Assembly: GCA_029287645.1 (NCBI GenBank)
Contig: JARFQS010000294.1
Coordinates: 1 to 8,489 of the forward strand
Reading direction: 5' to 3'
Length of the DNA stretch: 8,489 nt
DNA from: Thermoanaerobaculia bacterium
GTDB lineage: Bacteria; Acidobacteriota; Thermoanaerobaculia; Multivoradales; JAHEKO01
Positions within the stretch are counted from its first letter, which is position 1. The number at the start of each line of letters is the position of its first letter. The position numbers and the translations under genes are program-made. Below are positions 1 through 7,692 of this stretch, piece after piece. The notes under the pieces were generated by a model. That model made no database searches. It saw nothing but the letters and a program-made list of their open reading frames with translations, and was not told where the DNA came from.

Positions 1-1596
1 GCCCTGCAGGCGCTCGCCTTCTACGGCAGGTACGACAACCCCGAGGAGATGCAGCGGGTCGCGGACATCGGGTATCGCATAGCCCAGGAGTCGAAGTTCC
101 AGGATTATCCCTACACCTTCTACCTGGCCGACATGCCGGAGCCCAATGCCTTCGCGTTACCTGGCGGGCAGATCTTCATCACCCGCGGGATGCTCGATCT
201 CGGACTGAGCGACGACATGCTGGCTGGGCTTCTGGGTCATGAGATCGGGCACGTGGTGATGCAACACGGCACTCGGATGCAGCGCAAGGCGACACTGCTC
301 AACATCCTGAGTCAGGCCCTGTTGGTAGGCGTCATGATCGGGGCCAGTCAGGGCAACAACCGCAACGACGTACCCACCGATCCCTATGGCAGGGGAAACA
401 ACACCGGCGATCTGATCCAGGGTACTGCAGCCGCCGGTGCCGTTATCAGCGAGCTACTCCTGCGGAGCTACAGCCGAGAGTTCGAAGACGAGGCCGATGA
501 CGAGGGTCAGCGCCTGGCTGCCGCCGCCGGCTTCGATCCCAAAGGCACCCAGCAGCTGATGGAAAAGATGCTAGCCCACATGCCGCAATCCAAGGAGTAC
601 GGATACTGGCGTACCCACCCGTTCTTCGATGATCGGGCTCAGGCCGCCAACGTCCGCGACGACCTGCTGAAGATTCAGGAGCCCAGCTCGGCAGCCGAGT
701 ACCGCATCAAGACCCAGAATCTGCTCTTGGATTTCGCCGAACGGTCGAAGATCGAGCCCGAGCTGATTCCGCACCTCAAGGAAGAGGCGCTGATCGCATG
801 GCCGCAGGGTCCGGCAGCCGACGGGCTGCGGCTGGAGAAGCTCCACGTCCTCCGCGCCGATCTGGAGGAACAGAATCCGCTTTCACGCGACTGGGCAACG
901 CTCATCCTGGCTTATGAGTACGAGCTCGGACAGGTGCGTGCACTGACTCCCGAAAGTCCACTCGTCGCCCAACTGGGCGAGGAGATCGACTCCTTCGATG
1001 GGCAGCGTCGTGAGCTCTACCCGAAGGCTGTCGAGATCTTCGAAGGCGGCATCTTCGAGACCGAGTTCCTCGAGACATTCGCCAGCAACTACCCGGAGTC
1101 CCCCGAGAAACCCGACGTCGCTCTGGCCCTGGGCGATGCCTACAGCCGGCTCGGGCGCCAGAGCGAAGCCGTAGAACGGTATCTCGAGGCCTCCGCGGCC
1201 GCGCCTGACAGCAAGGCTGGAGAGAGGGCAGCGAGGGGACTGCGAAACCTCGCTCCCCACCTCGAGGAGCTCAGCGCTCTGCAGCGGCTGGCTTGGGAGT
1301 CTGCGGACCCAGAGCTCCGAGAACTGGCCGCTGAGAGGCTCGCGACCCTCGCCAGCGAGTACAGCGAGTTGGCCAATGGAGCGACGTACCTCAAGGCGTA
1401 TCCCGACGGAGACCAGGTTGCCGTCGTGAGCGAGAGAATCGACGAGCTCGCGGAGGCTCTGTTCGGGGAAGTCATCCTCTACCAGAGTGTGGGCGATCAC
1501 GTGAAAGGCATCGAGCGGATCCAGAAGATCCTGACCTACGCACCGCAGTCTCCCGCCGCCGAGCGCCTGCGTGCCCGGATGGTCGTAGAGAGTTGA
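1..1596 (+). CDS. M48-family (BepA-like) zinc metalloprotease with C-terminal TPR region, 5' end missing
   Basis: This is a probable periplasmic zinc metallopeptidase for quality control of outer-membrane proteins. The frame is open from base 1, and the residues before the first ATG (base 49) continue the family's N-terminal helices, so the true start and signal peptide lie outside the window; 531 codons are visible. The zinc motif HEIGH is encoded at 238-252. The third ligand is probably the Glu at 484-486, in the motif ExxAD. A Trp-Arg-Thr-His-Pro motif has its His at 616-618, 44 residues after that Glu. This matches the spacing of the His-switch residue of E. coli BepA (inference). Between these motifs is an Asn/Gly-rich insert (about 352-410) longer than in BepA. 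The C-terminal half is helical, with the clearest TPR at about 1114-1212, and probably binds substrates or assembly-machine partners. The peptidase family is sure; the exact substrate is not. A small TPR gene follows on the same strand. Confidence 0.9.
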   Translation, partial: ALQALAFYGRYDNPEEMQRVADIGYRIAQESKFQDYPYTFYLADMPEPNAFALPGGQIFITRGMLDLGLSDDMLAGLLGHEIGHVVMQHGTRMQRKATLLNILSQALLVGVMIGASQGNNRNDVPTDPYGRGNNTGDLIQGTAAAGAVISELLLRSYSREFEDEADDEGQRLAAAAGFDPKGTQQLMEKMLAHMPQSKEYGYWRTHPFFDDRAQAANVRDDLLKIQEPSSAAEYRIKTQNLLLDFAERSKIEPELIPHLKEEALIAWPQGPAADGLRLEKLHVLRADLEEQNPLSRDWATLILAYEYELGQVRALTPESPLVAQLGEEIDSFDGQRRELYPKAVEIFEGGIFETEFLETFASNYPESPEKPDVALALGDAYSRLGRQSEAVERYLEASAAAPDSKAGERAARGLRNLAPHLEELSALQRLAWESADPELRELAAERLATLASEYSELANGATYLKAYPDGDQVAVVSERIDELAEALFGEVILYQSVGDHVKGIERIQKILTYAPQSPAAERLRARMVVES

Positions 1597-1656
1597 TCAC
1601 CTGCCCACCGATCCTCAGCGTGAGTGACCAAGGCAACTGAAGCAGACCCATGACCC

Positions 1657-1661
1657 AAGGA
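1657..1661 (+). promoter_or_regulatory. Ribosome binding site deciding the start of the small TPR gene
   Basis: The sequence AAGGA ends six bases before the ATG at 1668. The in-frame ATG at 1650 has no comparable purine-rich site at a suitable distance, so the downstream ATG is the better start. Confidence 0.55.
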
Positions 1662-1667
1662 CAAGCC

Positions 1668-2135
1668 ATGAGTACTACCAAGACCGAGCTCAATATGGCC
1701 GCGCAAAGAGGCGTCCAGGCCTGCAAACAAGGTAAGTGGAAAGAGGGGCTCGCTGTGCTCGGCCAGATCGCGGAGCTGGATCGGCAGGGCGCGGAGCTGA
1801 ACGGCCAGTTCTATTCCTATCTCGGATACGGAATCGCCCGCTACGAGCGTCGCGTCAAGGAAGGGCTCGCGCTCTGCCAGCACGCCATCAAGGTCCAGTT
1901 CTACGAGCCCGACAACTACGTCAATCTGGCTCGAGTGTATTTGCTGGCTCGCAACCGACGCAAAGCGGTGGAAGCCCTCACGAGGGCGATGAAACTGAAC
2001 GCCTCACATAATGGAGCCCGGGCCCTGGCCCACGAGATCGGCTGGCGAAGACCTCCGGTGATCCCCTTTCTCTCACGCAATAACTTCCTCAACCGCATCC
2101 TGGGCAAGATGCGGCACCAGCTGAGTCAGAAGTAG
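1668..2135 (+). CDS. Small TPR-fold protein, function unknown
   Basis: This 155-residue protein has no signal peptide or membrane segment, so it is probably cytoplasmic. Alternating helices with TPR-type spacing run through most of it. One helix pair lies near residues 8-30 (Ala/Cys/Gly positions, then Leu-rich), a second at about 42-70, and the clearest repeat at about 73-105 (NYVNLARVYLL followed by RKAVEALTRAMKLN). The last 35 residues are basic and Pro/Arg-rich (RRPPVIPFLSRNN, then NRILGKMRHQL) and look like a conserved tail rather than another repeat. The start at 1668 is chosen for its AAGGA site; starting at 1650 would add six residues. The gene follows the M48 protease gene by 71 bases on the same strand with no obvious terminator between, so co-transcription is plausible. 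A TPR protein usually binds other proteins, but no specific partner can be named. Confidence 0.8.
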   Translation: MSTTKTELNMAAQRGVQACKQGKWKEGLAVLGQIAELDRQGAELNGQFYSYLGYGIARYERRVKEGLALCQHAIKVQFYEPDNYVNLARVYLLARNRRKAVEALTRAMKLNASHNGARALAHEIGWRRPPVIPFLSRNNFLNRILGKMRHQLSQK

Positions 2136-2136
2136 A

Positions 2137-2153
2137 GGCTTCGGCCAGAAGCC
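2137..2153. terminator. Possible bidirectional hairpin between convergent genes
   Basis: GGCTTC and GAAGCC form a six-base-pair stem around a five-base loop, directly after the TAG of the TPR gene and 27 bases past the stop of feoB. The position between converging genes suits a shared terminator. There is no T-tract on either strand, so intrinsic termination would be weak. The rest of the 44-base gap shows nothing else. Confidence 0.3.
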
Positions 2154-2179
2154 CTCGCATCGCCCGGTCCCGGAGCTTC

Positions 2180-4258
2180 TCAGCCCGAGGTCCAGACCCG
2201 AACCAGCTGATAGACGAGAAGCGTGACGGAGTAGGCCAGAACCGTCATGTAAAGCAGCTGGAAGGCCGGCCATCTCCAACTGTTGGTCTCTCTACGGGTC
2301 ACCGCCTGCGTCGAGAGACATTGCATGGCCAGGACATAGAAGATCAACAAGCTGACGCTGGTCGCAGTGGTGAAGACAGGAGTTCCGTCCGTTCGAACCG
2401 CCGCTCGAAGACTGTCGTAGAGTGAGTTGGGATCCTCTTCCACCGCCGACTCCCCCACTCCGTAGACCACCGCAAGAGTCGAGACGATCACCTCGCGAGC
2501 CGCGAACGAGCTCAGAATGCCGATTCCGATCTGCCAATCGAACCCCAGAGGCCGCAAGACCGGCTCGATGGCGCGACCGGCGCGACCGGCGAGGGAATTC
2601 GCCAATCTGTTCTGAGCCGCGAGCTGGCCTGCCTCGTCTGTCAGCTGTTCGGCTTTCTCTGTCTGGCCGCTTGCGGCCAAAGCCTGAGCCTCGGCCTGAA
2701 GAGTCAGGGCCGCGGCCGGCGGCTCACTCCTGGGGAACGATGCCAGGACCCACAAGAGTATGGAGACGGTGAGAATGATGGTGCCAGCCCGCTTGATGAA
2801 GATCTTGGCCCGGTCCAATGTCGCCAACAGGGCGGTACGCAGATTCGGCAGCTTGTAGCTCGGGAGCTCCAGGACCAGGGGCCTGGACTCGCCGGGCAAT
2901 ATCGATCCCTTGAACACGAGCGCCATGACCAGGGCAGCCACGATTCCCAGAGTGTAGGCACCCGTGAAGACCAGGCCAGCCAGCACCGGCCTGTAAGGGA
3001 ACAGCAGGGCTGTGATCATGGTGTAGACCGGAATCCGAGCCGAGCAGGAAAACAGCGGCAGCACCAGGATCGTCACCAGCCGGTCGCGTCGGTCTTCGAT
3101 GACTCTCGCCGACATGATGGCCGGGATCGCGCAGGCGTGGGCCGAGAGAATCGGCACGAAAGCCTTCCCGGGCAGGCCGACTCGACGCATGAGTCGGTCC
3201 ATGACAAAGGCTGCCCTGGCCAGATAGCCGGTATCCTCGAGCAGCGCCAGGAAGAAGAAAAGAATACAGATCTGGGGCAGGAACACGAGCACACCACCCA
3301 CGCCACCGATGACGCCATCGACCAGAAGACTGCGAAAATCTCCGGCCGGCAACCAGCGCCCGACGACGCTGCCGACATAGCTGAACCCGGCGTCGATCCA
3401 ATCCATCGGATACTGCGCTACCCAGAAGATGAGAGCGAAGACTGCGAACATGACGGAAAGGAAGGCCGCGACCCCAACCCACCGATGAGTCAAGACGGCA
3501 TCGATGCGATCTGTTTTGACCCCGTGGGCCGTCGTCCGACCGTTGATGCAGCGAGATCCGACCTCCTCCGCCCAGTCGTAGCGCGCCTTGTAGGGACAGC
3601 CGGAACAGTCGCAGAAAGGGTCGGTCGACGCCCTTCCCAGCGGCGACCCAGAGGGGTCGATCATCCTCTCCAGGTGCTGCCGCAAGGTGTCGAGTCCCCG
3701 GCCGCTGCGAGCCACGACCGGCACCACCGGACAACCCAACTCGGCTTCGAGCTTCTCGAGGTCGATCTCGATGGCCGACCGTTCGGCCAGATCCACCATG
3801 TTCAGCGCCGCTACCGTAGGCAGCCCCAGCTCGAGCACCTGACTCGCCAGGTACAGGTTGCGCTCCAGGGTCGTAGCGTCCAGTAGCAGGACAATGCCGT
3901 GAGGCTGCGGTTGTTCGGACCGCTGTCCCAGGAGGATCTCTCGGGCCAGCCGTTCTTCCGGTGTGATGGAAGCGAGGCTGTAGAGGCCTGGAAGGTCGAG
4001 CAGCCTGACCCGATGTTCGGCCAGACGCGTATGACCGATCCGGCGCTCGATCGTCGTACCGGGGAAGTTCGCCGTCTTGGCCCTCAGGCCCGTCAGAGCG
4101 TTGAAGAGCGTCGTCTTGCCAGCGTTCGGATTGCCGACCAGGGCGATGCAGACCTCATCGGCATCGGGCGCGCTCTGGCCAGGGGGCAGGGGGATCTGAA
4201 TGGTGGGAATGGGACGAACCTCTCGCTCGCGATGGTCAACCTTCGCCGAACATGTCAC
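2180..4258 (-). CDS. feoB: FeoB, ferrous iron transport GTPase/permease
   Basis: FeoB moves Fe(II) across the inner membrane, gated by its N-terminal G domain. In this 692-residue protein the G motifs are complete: G1 GNPNAGKT (42-49), G2 Thr in NFPGTT (64-69), G3 DLPG (88-91), G4 NMVD (153-156), and a G5-like ARSG (183-186). The membrane domain carries both gate-type regions, with conserved cysteines in ACAIP (Cys376), FSCSARIP (Cys405) and QCLSTQ (Cys647). An Ala/Gln/Glu-rich helical insert (about 511-552) precedes SLAGRAGR; similar inserts occur in FeoB proteins of other high-GC phyla. Cys216, Cys218, Cys221 and Cys237 form a cluster just before the first membrane helix, which is not standard. 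The start is a GTG inside the 3' end of feoA, giving a 23-base overlap and probable translational coupling; no strong Shine-Dalgarno site precedes it. There is no FeoC gene next to it. Confidence 0.96.
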   Translation of the reverse strand: MTCSAKVDHREREVRPIPTIQIPLPPGQSAPDADEVCIALVGNPNAGKTTLFNALTGLRAKTANFPGTTIERRIGHTRLAEHRVRLLDLPGLYSLASITPEERLAREILLGQRSEQPQPHGIVLLLDATTLERNLYLASQVLELGLPTVAALNMVDLAERSAIEIDLEKLEAELGCPVVPVVARSGRGLDTLRQHLERMIDPSGSPLGRASTDPFCDCSGCPYKARYDWAEEVGSRCINGRTTAHGVKTDRIDAVLTHRWVGVAAFLSVMFAVFALIFWVAQYPMDWIDAGFSYVGSVVGRWLPAGDFRSLLVDGVIGGVGGVLVFLPQICILFFFLALLEDTGYLARAAFVMDRLMRRVGLPGKAFVPILSAHACAIPAIMSARVIEDRRDRLVTILVLPLFSCSARIPVYTMITALLFPYRPVLAGLVFTGAYTLGIVAALVMALVFKGSILPGESRPLVLELPSYKLPNLRTALLATLDRAKIFIKRAGTIILTVSILLWVLASFPRSEPPAAALTLQAEAQALAASGQTEKAEQLTDEAGQLAAQNRLANSLAGRAGRAIEPVLRPLGFDWQIGIGILSSFAAREVIVSTLAVVYGVGESAVEEDPNSLYDSLRAAVRTDGTPVFTTATSVSLLIFYVLAMQCLSTQAVTRRETNSWRWPAFQLLYMTVLAYSVTLLVYQLVRVWTSG

Positions 4259-4592
4259 CCATACAGGGTTGGACTTTGACGTTGTTTGCCAGCCTCGCTG
4301 AAACTCCGATCCGCGTCCCGAGCACCTTGAGGATCATCGGATCGCCGGTCTGCATCAACATGATTCGGCGACCGACGCAGACTCCCATCGCCATCAGTTG
4401 CTCGATGTCCGCCTCGCTGGCCTCGACCTCGGTTACCCTGGCGCAATGACCGATCTCGATCTGACCGAGCGGTACCCGGTCTCCGAGATCTTCCGATCTT
4501 CCGGTTGGCTGGTCTCGAGAGATCTCTAGATGATCCATGGGCATTTTCGAAGGTCTGCTTCGCCGCACTTCAGCGGCCTCACAGTTTACCAT
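4236..4592 (-). CDS. feoA: FeoA, small SH3-like partner of FeoB
   Basis: FeoA is a small cytoplasmic protein that supports FeoB-driven Fe(II) uptake. Of its 118 residues, about 40-110 form the FeoA/SH3-like domain: VPLGQIEIG, then a helix with LMAMGVCVG, then MILKVLGTRIGVSARLANNVKV. The first 38 residues are polar, charged and unlike the domain, making the protein longer than the usual 75-90 residues. The start at 4592 is chosen because GAAGG lies seven bases upstream. A GTG at 4631 would add 13 residues, and ATGs at 4544 or 4538 would trim most of the extension but have poor ribosome sites. The gene is first in the feo operon, and its stop lies inside feoB. No AT-rich Fur-type box is visible upstream, so its regulation cannot be read directly. 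Confidence 0.92.
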   Translation of the reverse strand: MVNCEAAEVRRSRPSKMPMDHLEISRDQPTGRSEDLGDRVPLGQIEIGHCARVTEVEASEADIEQLMAMGVCVGRRIMLMQTGDPMILKVLGTRIGVSARLANNVKVQPCMGDMFGEG

Positions 4593-4599
4593 TGAGGTA

Positions 4600-4604
4600 C
4601 CTTC
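4600..4604 (-). promoter_or_regulatory. Ribosome binding site of feoA
   Basis: On the minus strand GAAGG lies seven bases before the ATG at 4592 and decides the start among four in-frame candidates. A six-base-pair stem (CAGCCC at 4604-4609 with GGGCTG at 4619-4624) abuts this site and could affect ribosome access, which is inference only. Confidence 0.5.
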
Positions 4605-4650
4605 AGCCCGGCGATTCGGGGCTGGGCCCACGGGTCACAGGACCTTGGAT

Positions 4651-4680
4651 TTGGCACGCTGGGCTCGCATGTCATATCCT
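4651..4680 (+). promoter_or_regulatory. Candidate sigma-70-like promoter for the MFS gene
   Basis: TTGGCA (five of six to the -35 consensus) and TATCCT (four of six to the -10 consensus) are separated by 18 bases. They lie about 70 bases before the transporter start, in the divergent spacer shared with feoA. Confidence 0.3.
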
Positions 4681-4689
4681 CTGCCGCAC

Positions 4690-4709
4690 TTGCCTCACCG
4701 ACACGGCAA
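4690..4709. promoter_or_regulatory. Short inverted repeat in the feoA-MFS spacer, possible operator
   Basis: TTGCC and GGCAA face each other across ten bases, ten bases downstream of the candidate MFS -10 box. The position suits a repressor site, but arms of five bases in high-GC DNA can arise by chance and no regulator gene is nearby. Confidence 0.15.
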
Positions 4710-4751
4710 AGTCACGACAGTCGCCGGCTGGAACTGCACGAGCTATCACTG

Positions 4752-5957
4752 ATGAGCAACCCGAGCACCAACCATACCTGGGGAGTGGGCCGCTCCGTCG
4801 TCCTGCCGGCCTCGCTTCTGTTCGGGGCGATGTTCAATCTCACCCTGGTGGTGGCCGGCCTCAAGGAATTCATGATCGAGGACCTGGGTGGGACGATCGC
4901 CGATGCGACTCTCTTCTTCTCGGTCGAGACCCTCGCCTATATCCTCTTCGCCCCGATCTGGGGATTGCTCAGTGACCGTTTCGGAGTTCGCAAGCCCCTC
5001 GTGGTCATTGGCTTCGCCGGCTCGGCGTTGATCTACCTGATCTACGGCAGGCTCCACTCGATTCCCCTTCTGCTCGCCTTTCGGTTTGTCCAGGGCGCCT
5101 TCTCGGTGCTCGGATGGTCGACCGTCATGGCGATGATGCTCGACCACCCGGTGTATGGCCGGAAGGGTCGATTCATGGGCCTGATGGGGGCCTCCCTCAT
5201 CTTCGGGGTCGCCATCGGTGCCCCCATGGGTGGCTACCTGACTCGCTGGTTCGGATCCCGTGCTCCGCTCCTCGCCGCAGCGATCTCCTTCGCACTCCTG
5301 GCGGTGCTCTCCCTGCTTCTCCGCGAGTCTCCCACGTTGACCCGCCAGCGTCGCGTGCGGGAGATCCTCGCCGCACTCAGGGCCAGACCCCAGGTGGCGC
5401 TCCCCTTTTCGTTCCACTTCGTGGACCGTCTTGCGGTCGGCCTGTTTGTAGTCGTCTTCCCGCTGTACGTCGATTCTCTGGGAGCCACCGATCCTGCACT
5501 GCGGGGTCGCTACCTCGCACTGTTCTTGCTGCCGTTCGCCTTCCTGCAGTATTTCTCGGGCAGGCTTGCAGAGCGCTTCGGTGCAGGAGGGCCCCTGGTG
5601 GTGGGTTCCCTGCTCTACGGACTGGCACTCTGTGGGCTCGGATTCTCGGATCTGAGCACCCTGCAGGGCATGATGGTGGCGCTCGGCGTCTTCGCCGCTG
5701 TGATGTTCCCGCCGGCGATTCTCCTGGTTTCCCAATGGAGCGACCCGAATACGCGTGCCAGTGCGATGGGGGGCTTCAACCTGGCGGGCTCGATGGGCTT
5801 CGCGCTCGGGCCCATCATGGGTGGATGGGCCTACACCACCCGAGGTTTCGCTTTCGCCTTCGTTCTGTGTGGGGTGCTCGAGATCGTTCTGGCGATCGTC
5901 GGAGCGCTGCTGTTGATGCGGTGGGGCCGGTGGGGCTCCAAGCGCTCGACGAGCTAG
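4752..5957 (+). CDS. Major facilitator superfamily (MFS) transporter, substrate unknown
   Basis: This 401-residue inner-membrane protein has about 12 hydrophobic helices arranged as two six-helix halves, split by a basic loop near residues 191-208. The MFS signature loop between helices 2 and 3 is clear ([11 protein letters not shown], 71-81), and its half-repeat follows helix 8 ([11 protein letters not shown], 260-270). The Gly/Pro-rich helix 5 ([13 protein letters not shown], about 151-163) resembles the motif typical of proton-coupled antiporters, so drug or metabolite efflux is more likely than uptake; this is inference. The ATG has no strong Shine-Dalgarno site. The gene is divergent from feoA, but nothing in the sequence shows that its substrate relates to iron. 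Its TAG stop lies inside a CTAG shared with the stop of metG. Confidence 0.88.
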   Translation: MSNPSTNHTWGVGRSVVLPASLLFGAMFNLTLVVAGLKEFMIEDLGGTIADATLFFSVETLAYILFAPIWGLLSDRFGVRKPLVVIGFAGSALIYLIYGRLHSIPLLLAFRFVQGAFSVLGWSTVMAMMLDHPVYGRKGRFMGLMGASLIFGVAIGAPMGGYLTRWFGSRAPLLAAAISFALLAVLSLLLRESPTLTRQRRVREILAALRARPQVALPFSFHFVDRLAVGLFVVVFPLYVDSLGATDPALRGRYLALFLLPFAFLQYFSGRLAERFGAGGPLVVGSLLYGLALCGLGFSDLSTLQGMMVALGVFAAVMFPPAILLVSQWSDPNTRASAMGGFNLAGSMGFALGPIMGGWAYTTRGFAFAFVLCGVLEIVLAIVGALLLMRWGRWGSKRSTS

Positions 5958-7648
5958 CCCGACACTCCTCCAAACTCCTGTTCCAGAGCTTCCTGCTCTT
6001 CCGGCAGTATCTTGCGGAAGAGGATGCCGAGGTCGCCCACAGGGGTCCCTGCCGAGAGAGCCTGCAAGTCTGTCGCTGCCGAGCCTGAAGGCCAGTTCGG
6101 AGTCTCGTCATCTTCGCCAAGGGCCTCCAAGACCCGGAGGCTCGTGGACGGAATCACGGGCCACGAGAGGACGGCAAACAGACGTACGAGCTGCAGGCCC
6201 GTCCGCACGATCATCGCTGCCTGCGCCGTGTCCTCCTTGATCACCTTCCAAGGGGCTGCGTGGGTCAGGTACTCGTTTCCCAGCACCCACATGGCTCGCA
6301 AATCCCCCAACGCCTTACGAAACTGCATCTCTTCCATGTGAGACGTGTAGTCGGCCAGCTTGACATCCAGATCCTCGACAAGCTTCCGTTCCGCGTCTCC
6401 TGGCTCCCCGCCCTCGGGGACGACGCCCTCGAAGCGAGACTGTGCGAACTTCCAGAGCCGGTTGACGAAGTTCCCAAAGGTGTCGGCGAGATCCTTGTTG
6501 ACTCCTCCCGTGAAGAACTCGAACGTGAAGTCCGTATCGTCACTCTCGGGTGCGTTGGCGATCAGCCAGTAGCGCCAGTAGTCGGCCGGAAACTTCTCGA
6601 GGGCCTTGTCCATGAACACGCCCCGCTTCTGGCTCGTCGAGAACTTCCCCCCGTAGTAGGTCAGCCAATTGAACCCCTTGATGAAGCTCACCAGCTTCCA
6701 GGGCTCGCCGGATCCCAGGATGGTGCCCGGAAAGCTGATCGTGTGGAATGGAATGTTGTCCTTGGCCATGAACTGTACGTAGCGCACGTCTTCCGCTTCG
6801 TACCACCAAGAGCGCCAGTCGCGAGCCTCCGGATCGAGGTTGGCCCATTCCCGGGTCGCGGCGATGTACTCGATCGGCGCATCGAACCAGACGTAGAACA
6901 CCTTGTCCTCGAAGCCCTCTCGATCCACCGGAACACCCCACGACAGATCGCGGGTGATACCACGATCGTGGAGACCTTCTTTGAGCCACTTCTTGGCGAT
7001 CGAGGTCACCAGAACCGGCCAATCGGTCTGCTCCCCAATCCAGTCCTCGAGTCGACCGGCCAACTGCGATTGAAGCAGGAAGAGGTGACGGGTCTCCTTC
7101 ACCTCGAGCTCCGTACTGTCGGAGACCGCCGACCGCGGGTCCAGCAGATCCGTCGGATCGAGCACGCGAGTGCAGTTCTCGCACTGGTCTCCCCGGGCCG
7201 CCTCATAGCCACAGTGCGGACAGGTGCCGATGATGTAGCGGTCGGGCAGGTACCGCTGGTCGGCCCTGGAGTAGACCTGCTTGGTCGTGCGCTCTTCGAT
7301 CAGACCCTGCTCGTCGAGCTGACGGCAGAAATGCTGGGTCAGATCCCGATTCTCTCGTGACGAGCTGCGACCGAAGTGGTCGAACGAGAGGTCGAACCGC
7401 CGGTATATGTCGGACTGGATCTCGTGCTGCTGGCGACAGTACTCCGCCACCTCCAAGCCATCTTCGAGAGCTGCCAGCTCCGCAGGCGTGCCATGCTCGT
7501 CGGTGGCACAGATGTACAGGACATCGTTGCCCCTCTGGCGCTCGAAGCGGGAGTAGATGTCTGCCGGCAGCATCGAGCCGACAAGATTCCCGAGATGCTT
7601 GACGCCATTGATGTAGGGCAAAGCACTTGTAACGAGGATTCGTGCCAT
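5954..7648 (-). CDS. metG: Methionyl-tRNA synthetase, short form
   Basis: This class I enzyme charges tRNA-Met with methionine in the cytoplasm. It has 564 residues. The HIGH-type signature is [11 protein letters not shown] (11-21). The zinc knuckle is CPHC...CENC (Cys143, 146, 156, 159), followed by [14 protein letters not shown] as in the E. coli-type family. [11 protein letters not shown] (252-262) is a core active-site strand. The KMSKS loop reads KFSTS (335-339), so the usual second Lys is Thr, followed by Gln-Lys-Arg-Gly. The anticodon-binding helical domain occupies about 375-510, including APWKVI. The protein ends soon after [14 protein letters not shown], so the C-terminal EMAP-II-like dimerisation/tRNA-binding domain of longer MetRS forms is absent. 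The ATG at 7648 is chosen because homology begins there and AAGGA lies seven bases upstream. A TTG at 7762 would add 38 residues encoded by degenerate octamer repeats. The PilZ gene lies 114 bases upstream on the same strand. Confidence 0.96.
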   Translation of the reverse strand: MARILVTSALPYINGVKHLGNLVGSMLPADIYSRFERQRGNDVLYICATDEHGTPAELAALEDGLEVAEYCRQQHEIQSDIYRRFDLSFDHFGRSSSRENRDLTQHFCRQLDEQGLIEERTTKQVYSRADQRYLPDRYIIGTCPHCGYEAARGDQCENCTRVLDPTDLLDPRSAVSDSTELEVKETRHLFLLQSQLAGRLEDWIGEQTDWPVLVTSIAKKWLKEGLHDRGITRDLSWGVPVDREGFEDKVFYVWFDAPIEYIAATREWANLDPEARDWRSWWYEAEDVRYVQFMAKDNIPFHTISFPGTILGSGEPWKLVSFIKGFNWLTYYGGKFSTSQKRGVFMDKALEKFPADYWRYWLIANAPESDDTDFTFEFFTGGVNKDLADTFGNFVNRLWKFAQSRFEGVVPEGGEPGDAERKLVEDLDVKLADYTSHMEEMQFRKALGDLRAMWVLGNEYLTHAAPWKVIKEDTAQAAMIVRTGLQLVRLFAVLSWPVIPSTSLRVLEALGEDDETPNWPSGSAATDLQALSAGTPVGDLGILFRKILPEEQEALEQEFGGVSG

Positions 7649-7655
7649 CGGTCGG

Positions 7656-7660
7656 TCCTT
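7656..7660 (-). promoter_or_regulatory. Ribosome binding site of metG
   Basis: AAGGA on the minus strand lies seven bases before the ATG at 7648. It fixes this as the start and argues against the longer open frame. Confidence 0.7.
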
Positions 7661-7671
7661 CTCAGAGCCAG

Positions 7672-7692
7672 GGAGCGGGTATCCCCGCCTCC
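7672..7692 (-). other. Hairpin in the leader of metG
   Basis: On the minus strand, GGAG plus CGGG pair with CCCG plus CTCC, giving eight GC-rich pairs with a one-base bulge and a GATA tetraloop. The stem ends 11 bases before the metG ribosome site. It has no T-tract and could be a leader structure, a weak attenuator for the upstream PilZ gene, or chance. It does not resemble a T-box. Confidence 0.25.

Noticed and set aside
49..51. ATG at 49 as the true start of the M48 gene
   Set aside because: The frame is open to base 1 and the residues before it fit the family's N-terminal helices, so this Met is internal and the gene is cut by the window edge.
511..552. FeoB helical insert (residue numbers of FeoB 511-552) as a novel fused domain
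   Set aside because: Comparable Ala/Glu/Gln-rich inserts before a conserved GRxGR...EPVLRPLGFDW segment are typical of a FeoB subtype in several high-GC phyla, so it is not new.
883..1500. 205-residue open frame on the - strand opposite the M48 gene
   Set aside because: It is an antisense shadow in GC-rich codons with no motif; the sense frame continues as a TPR region.
1597..1667. Terminator or promoter between the M48 gene and the small TPR gene
   Set aside because: No stem with a T-tract and no credible -35/-10 pair is visible in the 71 bases; only the ribosome site at 1657-1661 stands out.
3137..3886. 249-residue open frame on the + strand opposite feoB
   Set aside because: It is an antisense shadow of FeoB's membrane and G-domain codons, with no domain or ribosome site.
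4746..5735. 329-residue open frame on the - strand opposite the MFS gene, very rich in Glu, Arg, His and Gln
   Set aside because: The extreme polarity is what the complement of hydrophobic membrane-helix codons produces. The MFS frame has clear family motifs and the antisense frame has none.
6260..7360. 366-residue open frame on the + strand opposite metG
   Set aside because: It is a mirror of metG caused by strong third-position G/C bias. It has no recognisable domain, no ribosome site, and lies wholly inside a clear conserved gene.
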